A stretch of DNA of 64,000 nucleotides, from NCBI GenBank assembly GCA_002189035.1, contig CM007991.1, positions 4,774,001 to 4,838,000 on the forward strand. The letters run 5' to 3'. Of this stretch, positions 45,651 to 55,465 are shown piece by piece. Both the position numbers and the translations under genes were made by a program. The notes under the pieces were generated by a model. That model did no database searches, was not told the origin of the DNA, and was given only the letters and a program-made list of their open reading frames with translations. Origin of the DNA: Utricularia gibba. Taxonomy: Eukaryota; Streptophyta; Magnoliopsida; Lamiales; Lentibulariaceae. Within the stretch, counting starts at the first letter, position 1; each line of letters begins with the position of its first letter.

Positions 45651-46114
45651 CGTATACCACGTGAATATTGTTATAGCGATAAAATGAACCGTATAAAGAT
45701 AATGACTATGTTTTGTATTACTTATAAATTATTTTAAGTAATTATAAGTTATTTATAATATATAAAAGTGTTTTGTTTATTGGCTATAAGTGATTTTAAA
45801 TTATTACTTTAAGTTAATTATAAGTTGATTCTAAAAATAGAATAAACTTATTTTTCTTTTCAAATCAATTGAATTCTTGTAATTACTAAAATACTTGTAT
45901 TTATTATACCTATTTAAAATCAAAAATTGATTACATTTATGTTTGGATTTCCGTTTTCTCCATTCTCTCCCCTTACGATGATTATCAACAGTTCTGAAAA
46001 AGTGTTTTTATTTGAATTCACTCACTTGTGTTATTTAGATGTTGAAATTGAGTATTTCACATGTAAGTTTTCACATACATGCTTGATTATTATGATTTTG
46101 ATAATTATGTTGAT
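45651..46114. other. AT-rich spacer, nothing recognised
   Basis: The repeated words ataagt and tataagt in both orientations (45720-45840) suggest a small foldback or MITE remnant, but the ends are not defined. Confidence 0.25.
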
Positions 46115-46376
46115 AGTGACTTTACCTACCTTGTTTACTGAACTTGTTTACCACTATTAGTCCGAGCTTAGACTAAGACCTACTGTTATCCGAAATCTTG
46201 CATCTACTAAAATACTTAGCAAGCACAAGCTCTTCGTGATCGACCCCGACATCCACTATACAAGTTTTCTAAATTTGTATTTTGTGTAGATTAGGGATTA
46301 TAAATTTATTTGATATGGATTTTCTATTTTTACTTGCAACGATATTAGGAAAATTTCCATTTATCACAACGATAAC
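46115..46376 (+). repeat. Gypsy G1-family LTR fragment
   Basis: It is the reverse complement of 9703-9960, with shared words gcttagactaagacc, acttagcaagcacaagctct, cgtgatcgaccccga, and the LTR end TTTATCA at 46376. No PBS follows, so it is a truncated solo LTR. Confidence 0.8.
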
Positions 46377-46397
46377 TAATGAATCAACTAGACCTAG

Positions 46398-46855
46398 TGT
46401 TCTATTTTAGCATATAGCTAAAAAATCTCAAAGAAGAAAGATCGAGGAGTTGCTTGACATGAATTGTGTTTGATTCAAAATGAGTTTGTGTTTGTGTGGT
46501 GTTAATGCAAAAACAAAGACAACACCAAATTTAAGTGGAAACCCCGAAGGGAAAAATCACGGGCAAAACGTCACTCAAAGATGAACGGATTTTGGGGAAA
46601 TCCAATTACAACTACAAGCCATACTCATAAACTCAACTCACACACCCTAATCTTAGAACTCAACCTCCTTATATCTCGTAAATGGAGGTTAGTCTTTAAT
46701 GAAGAGATGGTTACCAAAATTTCGTAATTGATTGCTTATCTTAAACATGAGTCATAGCTTGTGGCTTGAAATAAGAAGAAATTGCCCCAACTAGGAAAAT
46801 GATGTTTTGTTCATTCCACAATGACTTCAATTGATCTCTCATCAATATTTCAACA
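46398..46855 (-). repeat. 3' LTR of gene-capturing copia element
   Basis: It begins and ends TG/CA on either strand (plus strand tgttct to caaca). It is 458 bp because about 77 bp present in the other LTR (50101-50177) are deleted after the word aaaatttcgt. Confidence 0.92.
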
Positions 46856-46871
46856 AATTCCCCCCTTGATG
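46856..46871 (-). promoter_or_regulatory. Polypurine tract of gene-capturing copia element
   Basis: The plus strand aattccccccttgatg is, on the coding strand, a purine tract (aagggggg followed by aatt) directly before the 3' LTR. Confidence 0.75.
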
Positions 46872-46955
46872 GGAGATCACCGTGATCTCTCAAACAGAAT
46901 AATTCAATGAAGACTAGAGCCAGTTCAAATGAGTGACGTTTCCTCATGCCATTCA

Positions 46956-47222
46956 TCATTTCCGCTGAAGACCCATCAGGTCCAACAATTTTTGGAACAT
47001 GATGGAAGGGAGTGGCTTGGTTAAAGCATCTACTGCTCTCGTATCAAGGATATCCCTAATAAAGTGGTACCTTACATCAATGTGTTTCACCCTACTGTGA
47101 AACATGGGGTCCTTAGCCAAAGAGAGAGCGCTTTGGCTATCGCATACAATGCCTCTCATGGCCTCTTTCTTGTGTAGTTCAGAGAACAAGCCCTTCAGCC
47201 AAATTGCTTCCTTCACTGCCAA
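46956..47222 (-). pseudogene. RNase H C-terminal part of gene-capturing copia element
   Basis: The 88-codon frame has A-V-K-E-A-I-W-L-K-G-L-F, C-D-S-Q-S-A-L-S-L-A-K-D-P, V-K-H-I-D-V-R-Y-H-F-I-R-D-I and D-A-L-T-K-P-L-P. These are the second half of copia RNase H. The N-terminal half that normally carries the first catalytic residues and E-A-E-Y is missing because the captured U-box sequence joins here. Shared bases ggcagtgaaggaagcaa at the junction read sensibly in both genes. Confidence 0.85.
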
Positions 47223-47698
47223 AGCACAGTAGGTCCTTGGCCATCATAAGAGCGCTCAGCAAGGAACTCAACGCTCTCATGGTCTCTTCAGGTAAAGGGT
47301 CCTTGCTGTCCCGAATTTCTTCAAACATTGGCGTCAGAAGCTTCAGTGATCTAGCCAGATTCGTATATTGCTTCTTGACGCTGCTTCTATACTCAGATAT
47401 TGCAGATATTTCACCCACCAAATCGACTAGACTGAGCGATAAGGCGACTCGATCATCCTCCATTATCCGATCATTGACGTAGTGAGAGTTCAAGCTGCTG
47501 CCACAAATCCTCCATTATCCGGTGACGATTTGGAGCTCATCGTGGTGCACGAGACCAGCTAACTATCCGTTTCAATCCTCAACAAATCTCCGAACACTCA
47601 CCCGGATGCTGCAGTCAACGGGAAAACCCGAAAAGCTTAGCCAGATTAGCGCAAGCTGAGAGGTGGTATTGGTCGGGGTCCATGTCTCTCTCCTTTCC
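47206..47698 (-). pseudogene. Captured U-box E3 ubiquitin ligase gene fragment (5' leader plus N-terminal domain)
   Basis: From an ATG at 47463-47461 the frame reads M-E-D-D-R-V-A-L-S-L, then S-L-V-D-L-V-G-E-I-S-A-I-S-E-Y-R, then K-Q-Y-T-N-L-A-R-S-L-K-L-L. It continues with P-M-F-E-E-I-R-D and ends F-G-S-E-G-S. This is the U-box N-terminal domain (UND) of plant PUB13/PUB14/SPL11-type E3 ligases. In intact proteins a U-box and armadillo repeats follow, and they are absent here. About 235 bases upstream (47464-47698) look like its 5' leader. They are GC-richer than the surroundings and contain a 15-bp direct repeat (47455-47469 and 47507-47521). The frame is open for about 86 codons. It lies in the same orientation as the retroelement genes. 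A separate insertion of a gene piece is less likely than capture during reverse transcription. Confidence 0.85.
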
Positions 47699-48870
47699 CC
47701 ATTTCTTGAGGAGTTTTTCGATCAATAGCAGTAGAGGGTGATCTATTAATGATAAAAGTGGCATAAGATGCTGCTTCTGCCCAAAACTTCTCATCCAGCT
47801 TAGCAGTGATCAACATACTTTGAACTCTTTCCATGATGGTTCGATTCATTCTTTCAGCCACCCCATTTTGTTGTGGGGTGTATCTATTTGTCTTATCTCT
47901 CAAAATTCCAGTAGCCTTGCAGAGTTCTTCAAAATCACCTAAACAAAACTCAAGGCCATTGTCTGTCCTAAGTTTCTTAACCTTCATATTTGTTTGATTT
48001 TCAATCATTATCTTGCACACTTTAAAAGTCTCTAAAGCCTCTGATTTATGCTTCAAAAAGAAGGTCCACAACTTTCTAGAGTAATCATCGACAATACTCA
48101 TCATATATACTGCTCCTCCCATAGATGGGCTATCTGTTGGCCCCCATAAATCAAAATGGATATAAGCTAAGGGGTGTGGGCTGTTGTGTATTCCTTTAGA
48201 GAACTTGATCCGTTTACTTTTTCCCAACACACAGCACTCATAGAAGTCCAGTTTACCTATTTCCTGCTCTTTTATCAAGCCTCTAGAACTTAATTCTTTC
48301 AGTCCTTGCTCACTCATGTGAGCTAGCCTATAATGCCACAATCTGGTTGTGTCACTCTCTGTTCTATCAGTGGTAATGTTAACATGACCCTTCTCCACTG
48401 TGCCCTATAATATGTAGAGGTTGCTTTGATTCCGAACTACTTTCATTACCACTAGTTTGCCCTTACAAACTTTGAGAGTTCCATCACAACCAGAAAATTT
48501 GAGACCTTTTTCCTCTAATGTACTTAGGGAAATTAGGTTTTTCTTGAGCTCCGGCACATGTCGAACATCAGTGAGTTATCTCACTATCCCATTGTGCATC
48601 TTGATTCTGATGTTGCCTATACCAGCAATCTTTCTTGAGGTGTTATCACCCATCACAATTTCTCCTGTCTCATGCCTTTCATAGGTAGAGAACCACTCTC
48701 GATTGGGGCATACATGGTAGGTGCACGCGCTGTCCAATATCCATGATTCACTTAATAGAGATAAGCCTTGTGACATTAGAGATAAGTGGGCTCCATTCTG
48801 GTTTAAACACTCAACAGCCAATACGTATCCATCATCATCACCATAAATGACATTGGCTTGACCATTATTT
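47699..48870 (-). pseudogene. Protease and integrase of gene-capturing copia element
   Basis: The protease site S-W-I-L-D-S-A-C-T-Y-H-V-C (G of D-S-G-A changed to D-S-A-C) lies near 48745. GAG-pre-integrase L-W-H-Y-R-L-A-H-M-S follows, then F-Y-E-C-C-V-L-G-K. The integrase core has F-D-L-W-G-P, V-D-D-Y-S-R-K-L-W, R-T-D-N-G-L-E-F and P-Q-Q-N-G-V-A-E-R-M-N-R-T. The last recognisable copia residues are K-T-P-Q-E near 47700, after which the captured sequence starts. One stop lies at about 48574 and one at about 48407. Confidence 0.88.
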
Positions 48871-49603
48871 GTGTTCGTTGGCTTCCACTCTTTTTTCTCA
48901 GCATGAGCTTCTTTATTCTGAAGCTTATAGCAGTCCTTTTTTATATGCCCCTTTTTCTTGCAATAATTGCAGATTTTGTTGCGATGTCTACTCTTTGATC
49001 TATCTATCTTCTCATTTGATTGCTTTATTTCTTGAGAAATGTTTTCAGCTGCTCCTTTGACTCAAGCCATTCATAAACGTGATCTAAGCTGAGGGAGGTC
49101 TTTGAGTAGATGATGCTGTCTCTGAAAATTTCATAGGATGCAGGGAGAGAACACAATAGAATTAGAGCTAAATCTTCAAAGTCATACTTGACTCCAGCAG
49201 TATCCAAATCCACAATCATATCCTTAAATTTCGCAACATGTTCATCTAGAGAACCACCCTCTTGCAACTTGTGTGTATATAACCTTTTCTTTAAATGGAG
49301 CTTACTTGCCAAGGTTTTAGCCACACAAATTTGTTCCAGTTTGTCCCAGAGATCCTTGGTGGTCTTCTCTTTCGAAACGGCTGGCAACATGTCAGTAGAG
49401 AGATATAAATGGATGGTGGATCTTGCCTTCCTATCTCTGATTTCATTTTCCTCACTTGAAAAATTCTTGTTCATCTTCTCCTTTCCATCAATTACATCAT
49501 CCGGGTCTAGTTGTGTAAGCACAGCTTGCATCTGCATCTGCCATGTGACAAATCTTGTATTTTTCTTATCCAACTTTTGGATATCACACCTTACATTAGA
49601 CAT
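48871..49603 (-). pseudogene. gag of gene-capturing copia element
   Basis: An intact 192-codon frame (49603-49025) starts M-S-N-V-R-C-D-I-Q-K-L-D. It contains W-D-K-L-E-Q-I-C, L-K-K-R-L-Y-T-H-K-L, V-A-K-F-K-D-M-I-x-D-L and L-I-L-L-C-S-L-P-A-S-Y, the UBN2-type copia gag core. After a frameshift the zinc knuckle C-N-Y-C-K-K-K-G-H-I-K-K-D-C lies near 48970-48930. Gag packages the RNA, so the particle-forming part of this element is nearly intact. Confidence 0.88.
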
Positions 49604-49757
49604 ATCCGATGATCGGCTTCTTCACTAAACCTGTTTATATCAAAATCACCACAAACACAAAGTATGGCAGCAATAACACTCCACAAAAAGAACCACAACA
49701 CATAGATATTCACAATATCAATCCAAAAGTGAATATCACAGCCACAAGCTACAACCT

Positions 49758-49770
49758 GCTCTGATACCAA
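49758..49770 (-). promoter_or_regulatory. Primer binding site (initiator Met tRNA type)
   Basis: The minus strand reads ttggtatcagagc next to the 5' LTR end, the classic Ty1/copia PBS complementary to initiator methionine tRNA. Confidence 0.9.
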
Positions 49771-49771
49771 T

Positions 49772-50306
49772 TGTTCTATTTTAGCATATAGCTAAAAAAT
49801 CTCAAAGAAGAAAGATCGAGGAGTCGCTTGACATGAATTGTGTTTGATTCAAAATGAGTTTGTGTTTGTGTGGTGTTAATGCAAAAACAAAGACAACACC
49901 AAATTTACGTGGAAACCTCGAAGTGAAAAAACCACGGGCAAAACGTCACTCAAAGATGAACGGATTTTGGGGAAATCCAATTACAACTACAAGCCATACT
50001 CATAAACTAAACTCACATACCCTAATCTTAGAACTCAACCTCCTTATATCTCAAAAATGGAGGTTAGTCTTTAGTGAAGAGAGGGTTACCAAAATTTCGT
50101 CTTGGAAGAGCTTTTCTATAGCTGAATACCGACACATCAGCTATAGGGTTGTTGACAAATAGAAAGCAATCAAATCAATTGATTGCTTATCTTAAACATG
50201 AGTCATAGCTTGTGGCTTGAAATAAGAATAAATGGCCCCAACTAGGAAAATGATGTTTTGTTCATTCCACAATGACTTCAATTGATCTCTCATCAATATT
50301 TCAACA
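49772..50306 (-). repeat. 5' LTR of gene-capturing copia element
   Basis: It is 535 bp, complete, and bounded by TG and CA. The 77-bp segment missing from the other LTR is present here. The short open frames at 49854-50162 are LTR sequence and not genes. Confidence 0.92.
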
Positions 50307-50311
50307 CCTAG

Positions 50312-50900
50312 GATAATAAGTTCAGAGCTTGGTCTTGCTTCACCATCAAGAAGTGAAAGAGGGCTTTGTCCCCAAGTTTAACTCAAACACAGCTCCTTTT
50401 TGTTTTGAGTGTGGTGGTGTCAAAAAAAATATCCAACAAGCATTAGCTCTCCCTAAAAAGGGATGATCCCATCGCACCTTACCCAAGGAAGTAAAGCACA
50501 CAGTGCTACTCTGTTATGAACAAAGATATCTTTGGAGGGTAATGTGGATTATCCTGATCTCACGATTGTGAAATTATCTAGTGCTCAACAAGGTCTAGAG
50601 TGAAGAGTTAATGCTAGGGATCAAGTGATTGAATGAGAATTGAAGGCTCTCTATGTCAGCTCTCCATACACCAAACATGTGAAAGCCAATGGAAAGAAAC
50701 CTGGACCAAGGCAAAGAGAATAAGAAGAAAGACAAGGAAAAGTTTTCTCCATGTAGACATTGCAAACAAAGCTCTCATTATTAGAATTATTCCTATTGGA
50801 GGCGAGATGTCCAGTGCAAAATATAGCATAGCGACCTTGTTTGCTATCAATGTCTCCCCCTTAGGAACACATCTCAATACTTTTGTACAGTACTGCTGCT
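50312..50900 (+). pseudogene. copia gag remnant with zinc knuckle
   Basis: In frames of the plus strand a late gag segment can be read around 50590-50870. It contains L-S-S-A-Q-Q, Y-V-S-S-P-Y-T-K and F-S-P-C-R-H-C-K-Q-S-S-H-Y. A W-R-R-D-V-Q-C-K block also follows, matching the double zinc-knuckle style of copia gag. Stops are frequent. The part at 50312-50580 is not recognised and may be the same gag. Confidence 0.45.
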
Positions 50901-50935
50901 AACCAACCCGGCTTTTAAAAATTTTAAAATATTTT

Positions 50936-51082
50936 TGCTACTCAAGAACACATCTCAAAGTTTATTCAATATACCAAATGTATGTGCTACTCAAGAACAC
51001 ATCTCAAAGTTTATTCAATATACCAAATGTATGTGCTACTTAAGAACACATCTCTAAGTTAAGAACACATCTCTAAATTAAG
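50936..51082. repeat. 49-bp tandem repeat
   Basis: Units begin at 50936, 50985 and 51034 with tgctact(c/t)aagaacacatct. The first two are nearly identical, and the third is partial. Related single words aagaacacatctcaaag recur at 51119 and 50866. The flanking word aaccaacccggcttttaaa occurs on both sides (about 50900 and 51207), which suggests a local duplication. Confidence 0.85.
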
Positions 51083-51240
51083 AAAATATATTTGAGATGT
51101 ACAATACTTTTTCTACTTAAGAACACATCTCAAAGTATAACATGGTCTATGTGCTCTTGAAAATATATTTGAGATGTACAATACTTTTGTATTAATGCTG
51201 CTAACCAACCCGGCTTTTAAAATTTTAAAAAATATATAAA

Positions 51241-51400
51241 AGTATATAGATAAAATATAAGTACATATTTATAAGACCCTAATCTCACCTCTCACTCTCC
51301 CCTTTTCATGCTATCTCCTCTTATGATGCTCTCAAAGTCTTATACTTTACATACTCACCCTGTGAAAACTATTTGAAAGCTAGATTAGGCAACTTGAGTT
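51241..51400. other. Short spacer, nothing recognised
   Basis: AT-rich sequence lies between the tandem repeat and the copia gag-protease fragment on the minus strand. Confidence 0.3.
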
Positions 51401-52475
51401 ACACTGAGTAAGCTTGTTGTGAACTTTGGTACATGACCGTGTCTGAAATTTCCAGAACAGCCAAGTGGGTTGACAAGTTTACAGTACCTTTACCCACAAC
51501 AACAAAATAGCTGCCATCACCAATTCAAACTGAGGACTTGTAAGCAAGAACCAATGATAGAAATTGAAATCTATCCCCAGCCATGTGAGAGGTGAAACCA
51601 GAATCCACCATCCATTGTTCCACAGAAGCCTAAAAGCACTCTTCCATGACAAACACATGTTAGATCATCCACGGGAGTGTCTTCATCATAAAAGACATTG
51701 TTGACTTGATTTTCTTGATTAAAATTCTTCATTGTGGATATAGACGTGGTGCACACCCTGTCAACATGCCAAAGAGTCTTGCACTTTCCATAGAAAGCAT
51801 CCGGTCGATAAAAACAATATTCACTAGAATGATTTGATTTTCTACAAAACTAGAAAGGTGGAAAACTGAGCCTTTGTTTGATAGGCAAACACTTGACTTT
51901 TCCCCCAGTTTTGCTGACAGATAAGGTCTTTTTATTCCCTTTAAAATTACTCATCTTATCAGCATGAGCCACAAGAGCCTTTTCCACACCAGCCATGTGA
52001 GACTTATCTAAGGCCAATTACTATTATGGTCAATTACTGACCACATCCATGATGCAATCTATATAGCCTTTTAGGAAATCAGACTCAACCATGCGTAAAC
52101 ATTCAAATTGTCTTCTTAAGGTGAAGACTCGCATGTACTTGGTGCAATCATTCCCTTTGAATTCTTCCTCAATCAGATACCATGCCTCACGAGCAGTTTC
52201 AGCCACCATGATCCTTGTAAAAACCGAATCGTCCACAGCTTTATGAGTCAAACTAAGAGCATGATCCCTCCTTACTAAATGTTCTTTGTGCGCTATTACT
52301 TGAGCCGGAGTAGCATTGGTCCTCAAAAGAGGTGCCTCACTTTCTTCAATAGCATCCCAAAGCTGCTGCCCACCTAGATAAGTTCACATTTTTACAGTTC
52401 AGGCATGATAAAGCTCTCCATTGAACCATGGAGTAGCATGAGAGTATGACTTCTAAGACATACCTTCTGACGTGG
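51401..52475 (-). pseudogene. copia gag and protease fragment
   Basis: On the minus strand gag begins near 52470 and includes the 98-codon frame 52326-52030. That frame has D-H-A-L-S-L-T-H-K-A-V, A-R-E-A-W-Y-L-I-E-E-E-F-K-G and L-R-R-Q-F-E. A zinc-knuckle area near 51850-51770 keeps H-S-S-E-Y-C-F-Y-R-P-D-A and W-H-V-D-R-V-C. A decayed protease site is near 51590. Integrase, RT and RNase H are absent to the left. Confidence 0.75.
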
Positions 52476-52765
52476 TTATGTTGTTAAAAATATTTCCGAA
52501 ATTGGAATGCAAAGAACACTTCGTATTGATCAAACTGGTGCAAAAAAAAAAAAAAAACAGTGACCTGACACATGCGTTTTTGTAGTTGGCTTATCACCGA
52601 AGTTTAAGCACTCTACTCACACTACAACACAACTGAACAAGACTAATTCAATTTTAAAAAAAAACCGACACACAACAAACTCCACCAGATGCTCCTATAG
52701 CTCAAAATCTGCTAAGTAATCACAGTAGCAGCCTTAACCTTTTCCATGGGATTACTCTTGCCAGC
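52476..52765 (-). other. Leader of the copia gag fragment
   Basis: This is sequence between the gag start and the tentative LTR. It includes an A-rich run at 52542-52557. No initiator-tRNA PBS was found at the LTR edge. Confidence 0.3.
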
Positions 52766-53352
52766 TGTTGAAGTAAGTGGACTACTTCAAACAATATTCA
52801 ACAGAAATTTAGATCCAAGCATAAGGTCCAGCAAGTGATTGGGCATGTCCACATACATGAACATGTAAGGGATGAGTATGGATTAAGTGAATGAAAAGTT
52901 GATGTGAACAAGCACAAATAAAGCAAAAAAACGTGAACCATTTCAGATGATGATGAAAAAAGAGGATAGAGGTGGATTGAGGTTAACCACAAGGGATCAC
53001 TCTTGAGAGAAAGACTTGGGCTTGATCCATCTCCAAGAAGTTTGATCTCTTATCAAGCTCATCAGATGTAACGGTAGATTGTAGGAAGGTTACTGGTTTT
53101 TGTACCTCTTGTATTGATTAACTTAATGGTGGTGTGGTTTAAATCATGTACTTGTTGATTATTTTGTGTTGCTAGAGAAAAGTTGGTTTTTTTCTCGGTT
53201 CTCAAGTTTTCACTTACCAAAAATCTTGTGTTTTTTGTTTTTCGGTTTTCTTTCCACCAATAACTTGGGAGAATAAACAAGATAAAACTCATCCAACTAG
53301 AATCTGGTTTCTATAGAAATCCGAGGATGATTTCTTAACACCAGCTCCAACA
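52766..53352 (-). repeat. Tentative copia 5' LTR
   Basis: On the minus strand a segment begins TGTTGGAGCTGG (53352) and could end ttacttcaaca (52766). This places an LTR of about 587 bp upstream of the gag fragment. The boundaries rest on TG/CA ends only, and no second copy is in the window. Confidence 0.35.
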
Positions 53353-53424
53353 ATATCTAGATCGGAGGTGAGAGCAAGTGTAAGCACATAATTTTTGTAA
53401 TATTAAGATATCAATTTTTGTGTC

Positions 53425-53638
53425 TTTGTGGTCGAGACGCACAGTGCCTATAGTATCCATCGTTTACGTCTAGGACTACTGGGGTATCTAATTCCCCAAT
53501 ACAGTGCTTAGTGTTCTTTCCGATTTCTATGCATTTCACCGCTCCACCACATGTAAAGGGTTGAGCCCCGGGTTTGATGGCGGACTTAAAAAGCCACCTA
53601 CAAACGCCTTACACCAATCATTTCGGATAGCGCTTGCA
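53425..53638 (-). pseudogene. rrn16: Plastid 16S rRNA fragment
   Basis: The plus strand carries the complement of the central 16S region. Matching words are catcgttta, ctaggactactggggtatct, tgttctttccgat, atgcatttcaccgctccacc, aagggttgagccc and ggcggacttaaaaagccacc, followed by cgcttgcat. Internal deletions and point changes are present, so no functional rRNA is made. The wording fits plastid 16S better than plant mitochondrial 18S. Confidence 0.85.
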
Positions 53639-53639
53639 T

Positions 53640-53762
53640 TTCTATTGCAACAGCTACCGCAGTTTTCTTGATCTGCCCCATTGGTCAAGTTTTTTTTCTG
53701 ATAGTATGCCTTTAGGAATTTCTGTTACTTTCAATTTTATGATTGTATTCCAAGTGAGCTGG
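53640..53762 (+). pseudogene. psbA: Plastid psbA fragment, part 1
   Basis: The translation A-T-A-V-F-L-I-C-P-I-G-Q, then F-S-D-S-M-P-L-G-I-S-V-T-F-N-F-M-I-V-F-Q, corresponds to the D1 protein of photosystem II around residues 150-190. It breaks off at about 53762 and resumes at 55466 beyond the inserted elements. Confidence 0.85.
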
Positions 53763-55465
53763 TTACTTTGAGGGATGGTCTACCTAAATTTAAGAAATGG
53801 ATTTAAAAAATTTTCATTATTATTTTTATTTAACTACAAAATATTATAAAGATTGATATAAAATATTTAATTTATACTATTAAATTTTCAAATATGTTAT
53901 GCTCATAAAACATGAATATGCAATCTTTTGGTTACAGAAGTAATAGGAAGAGTGAATGATGGTAATTATGCAAGTGCACAGAAACCGTCAAAGTAATAAA
54001 ATAAGATCGTATCCATAGGGAATTGTTATTGGAATATTCTTTTCAAAACAAAGAGTTAAAAAGATTGGAAACAAAAGAAAGATTGGTTTTTGAAGACAAC
54101 AAGAAAGTAGCCTTGGATCTAAAATCCACCTTACTTGAAACTCGCCTTTGCGTGTGTACAAACCTTGAAGACTGACCTGCTTGCGTAAGCTTTGGGGGAG
54201 TTATCCTAAAATAGTGCTACTCGGTGATCGTTACAGCACTGTCCCTTGTTTTGTAGGATTATGGAATCAACCACGCCACCAGAGCCATTTCACCTCTTGT
54301 GATAACCTATGTTTTCCCCACACTCAAATCTAACTCATACACCTCACACCTCGCAGACAGATTAGACAGAATGTGTCTTACCAACGATGTCCGATTGAGC
54401 CCTTCTCCTTAGGTGCTTGAGGCCAATCTTTGATTCTACCACACTCCCTTAGGATTATATGGTACTAATGATCACGTTGGTAAAGAAAACGTTGCAAAAA
54501 ACAGAATCAGACCTCAAATTAAATGCTGAAAAACATAGTAAGACAGTCACGCGCGCAGGACTTGCGCAAGCAAGGCTTCACAGCAGATCCTCAGCTGCTA
54601 GCGCTCACACGCGCATGCTTGACTCTAAACAACAAAAGTTGATGAAAAACGAAGGGAAAGGAATCAAAAGCATGCTATACTCGACTCTAAACCCTAGATT
54701 GACTCTCTGGTCGTCCACCACTTCGACTCCCTTAGGTCTTCGCGTTTGGATCTTTATATAATGGTGGGGATTTGCCGGGCTTTCTTGATGGGCTCGCATC
54801 AAATCTTCTATCCGAATCTTTGAAGATTTGATACAAATCTTCTAGGATGAGATACGAGTTTTCCAAGATAAGATGTGAATCTTATCTTATCCGAGAATCT
54901 TCGACCGAGTCTTCATCTCCGGATAGACCAAATCTTAGCCTCCATCAAAGTAGCTCGAAAATCCTCCAAATTATTCCAAATTCGTCCTGAAAAATCACAA
55001 AACATACTTTCCCTCCAAAAAGATCAAAGTGGTATGAAAGATATAAAATTCTTCTAAAAACATAAAGAAAGTAGGATAAAAAGAATGCAAAACTCATGTA
55101 AGAGAGTTCTAAAAACCACAAATATAAGTGACACAAAATCACTTATCAGTGAACAATCAATGACATATTATACATGTTCTAAAACTCAGTAGTTATACTA
55201 AATAAGTTAGTTATTAATTTGGATTTCAAATGATATGCACGTACCAAGAACATTTTCAAAAGAATGTTTATCGTCATTTTTATATTAAAACTATATCATT
55301 TTTCTAAATTCAATAATATTAGTTAAATATTCTATATCAATCTATAATATTTTTTATGTAGTTAAATTATAAAATAATGAAATTAATACCTATTTTTATG
55401 TAACTAAATGAATGATGACCAATTTGCAAAGAATTTTTTGAGGGTACCCATGTCTCAAATTTAGA
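53763..55465. mobile_element. MITE-like inverted-repeat element inserted in psbA and split by solo LTR S2
   Basis: The left part (53763-53956) and the reverse complement of the right part (55149-55465) align. Both contain attattttatttaactac-like, atattata-agattgatata, aatatttaa and attaaatttt-like words, and both have c-tctaaatttgagacatgg-like ends. Together they form an AT-rich element of about 500 bp without coding capacity. The target duplication is not clear. Its insertion split psbA, and it was later split by the solo LTR. Confidence 0.5.
53957..55148 (+). repeat. Family S solo LTR, copy S2
   Basis: It is 1192 bp, begins TGATGGTAATT and ends ACTTATCA, with TGAT/ATCA inverted ends. It is flanked by perfect 5-bp target duplications gtgaa (53952-53956 and 55149-55153). 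There is no internal retroelement sequence, so it is the product of LTR-LTR recombination. It shares most of its length with S3. Confidence 0.9.

Larger units (their letters stand above)
46393..50311 (-). mobile_element. Gene-capturing Ty1/copia element (minus strand)
   Basis: The two LTRs (46398-46855 and 49772-50306) are flanked by identical 5-bp target duplications CCTAG (46393-46397 and 50307-50311). Reading the minus strand, the order is 5' LTR, PBS, gag, protease, integrase, a captured host U-box gene fragment, partial RNase H, PPT and 3' LTR. The length is 3.9 kb instead of about 5 kb because the end of integrase, all of RT and the start of RNase H are absent. The LTRs differ by about 14 substitutions plus one 77-bp deletion, so it is younger than G3. 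It must depend on another copia element for RT. Confidence 0.92.

Noticed and set aside
45720-45840. Defined MITE
   Set aside because: Repeated ataagt words are suggestive, but I could not define inverted ends or a target duplication.
53425-53638. Functional rRNA gene
   Set aside because: Only a central fragment with internal deletions is present, next to truncated psbA; it is an organelle-derived pseudogene.
54459-54802. Open frames inside solo LTR S2
   Set aside because: They are not conserved in frame in copy S3, and they lie entirely within an LTR with defined ends and target duplications.
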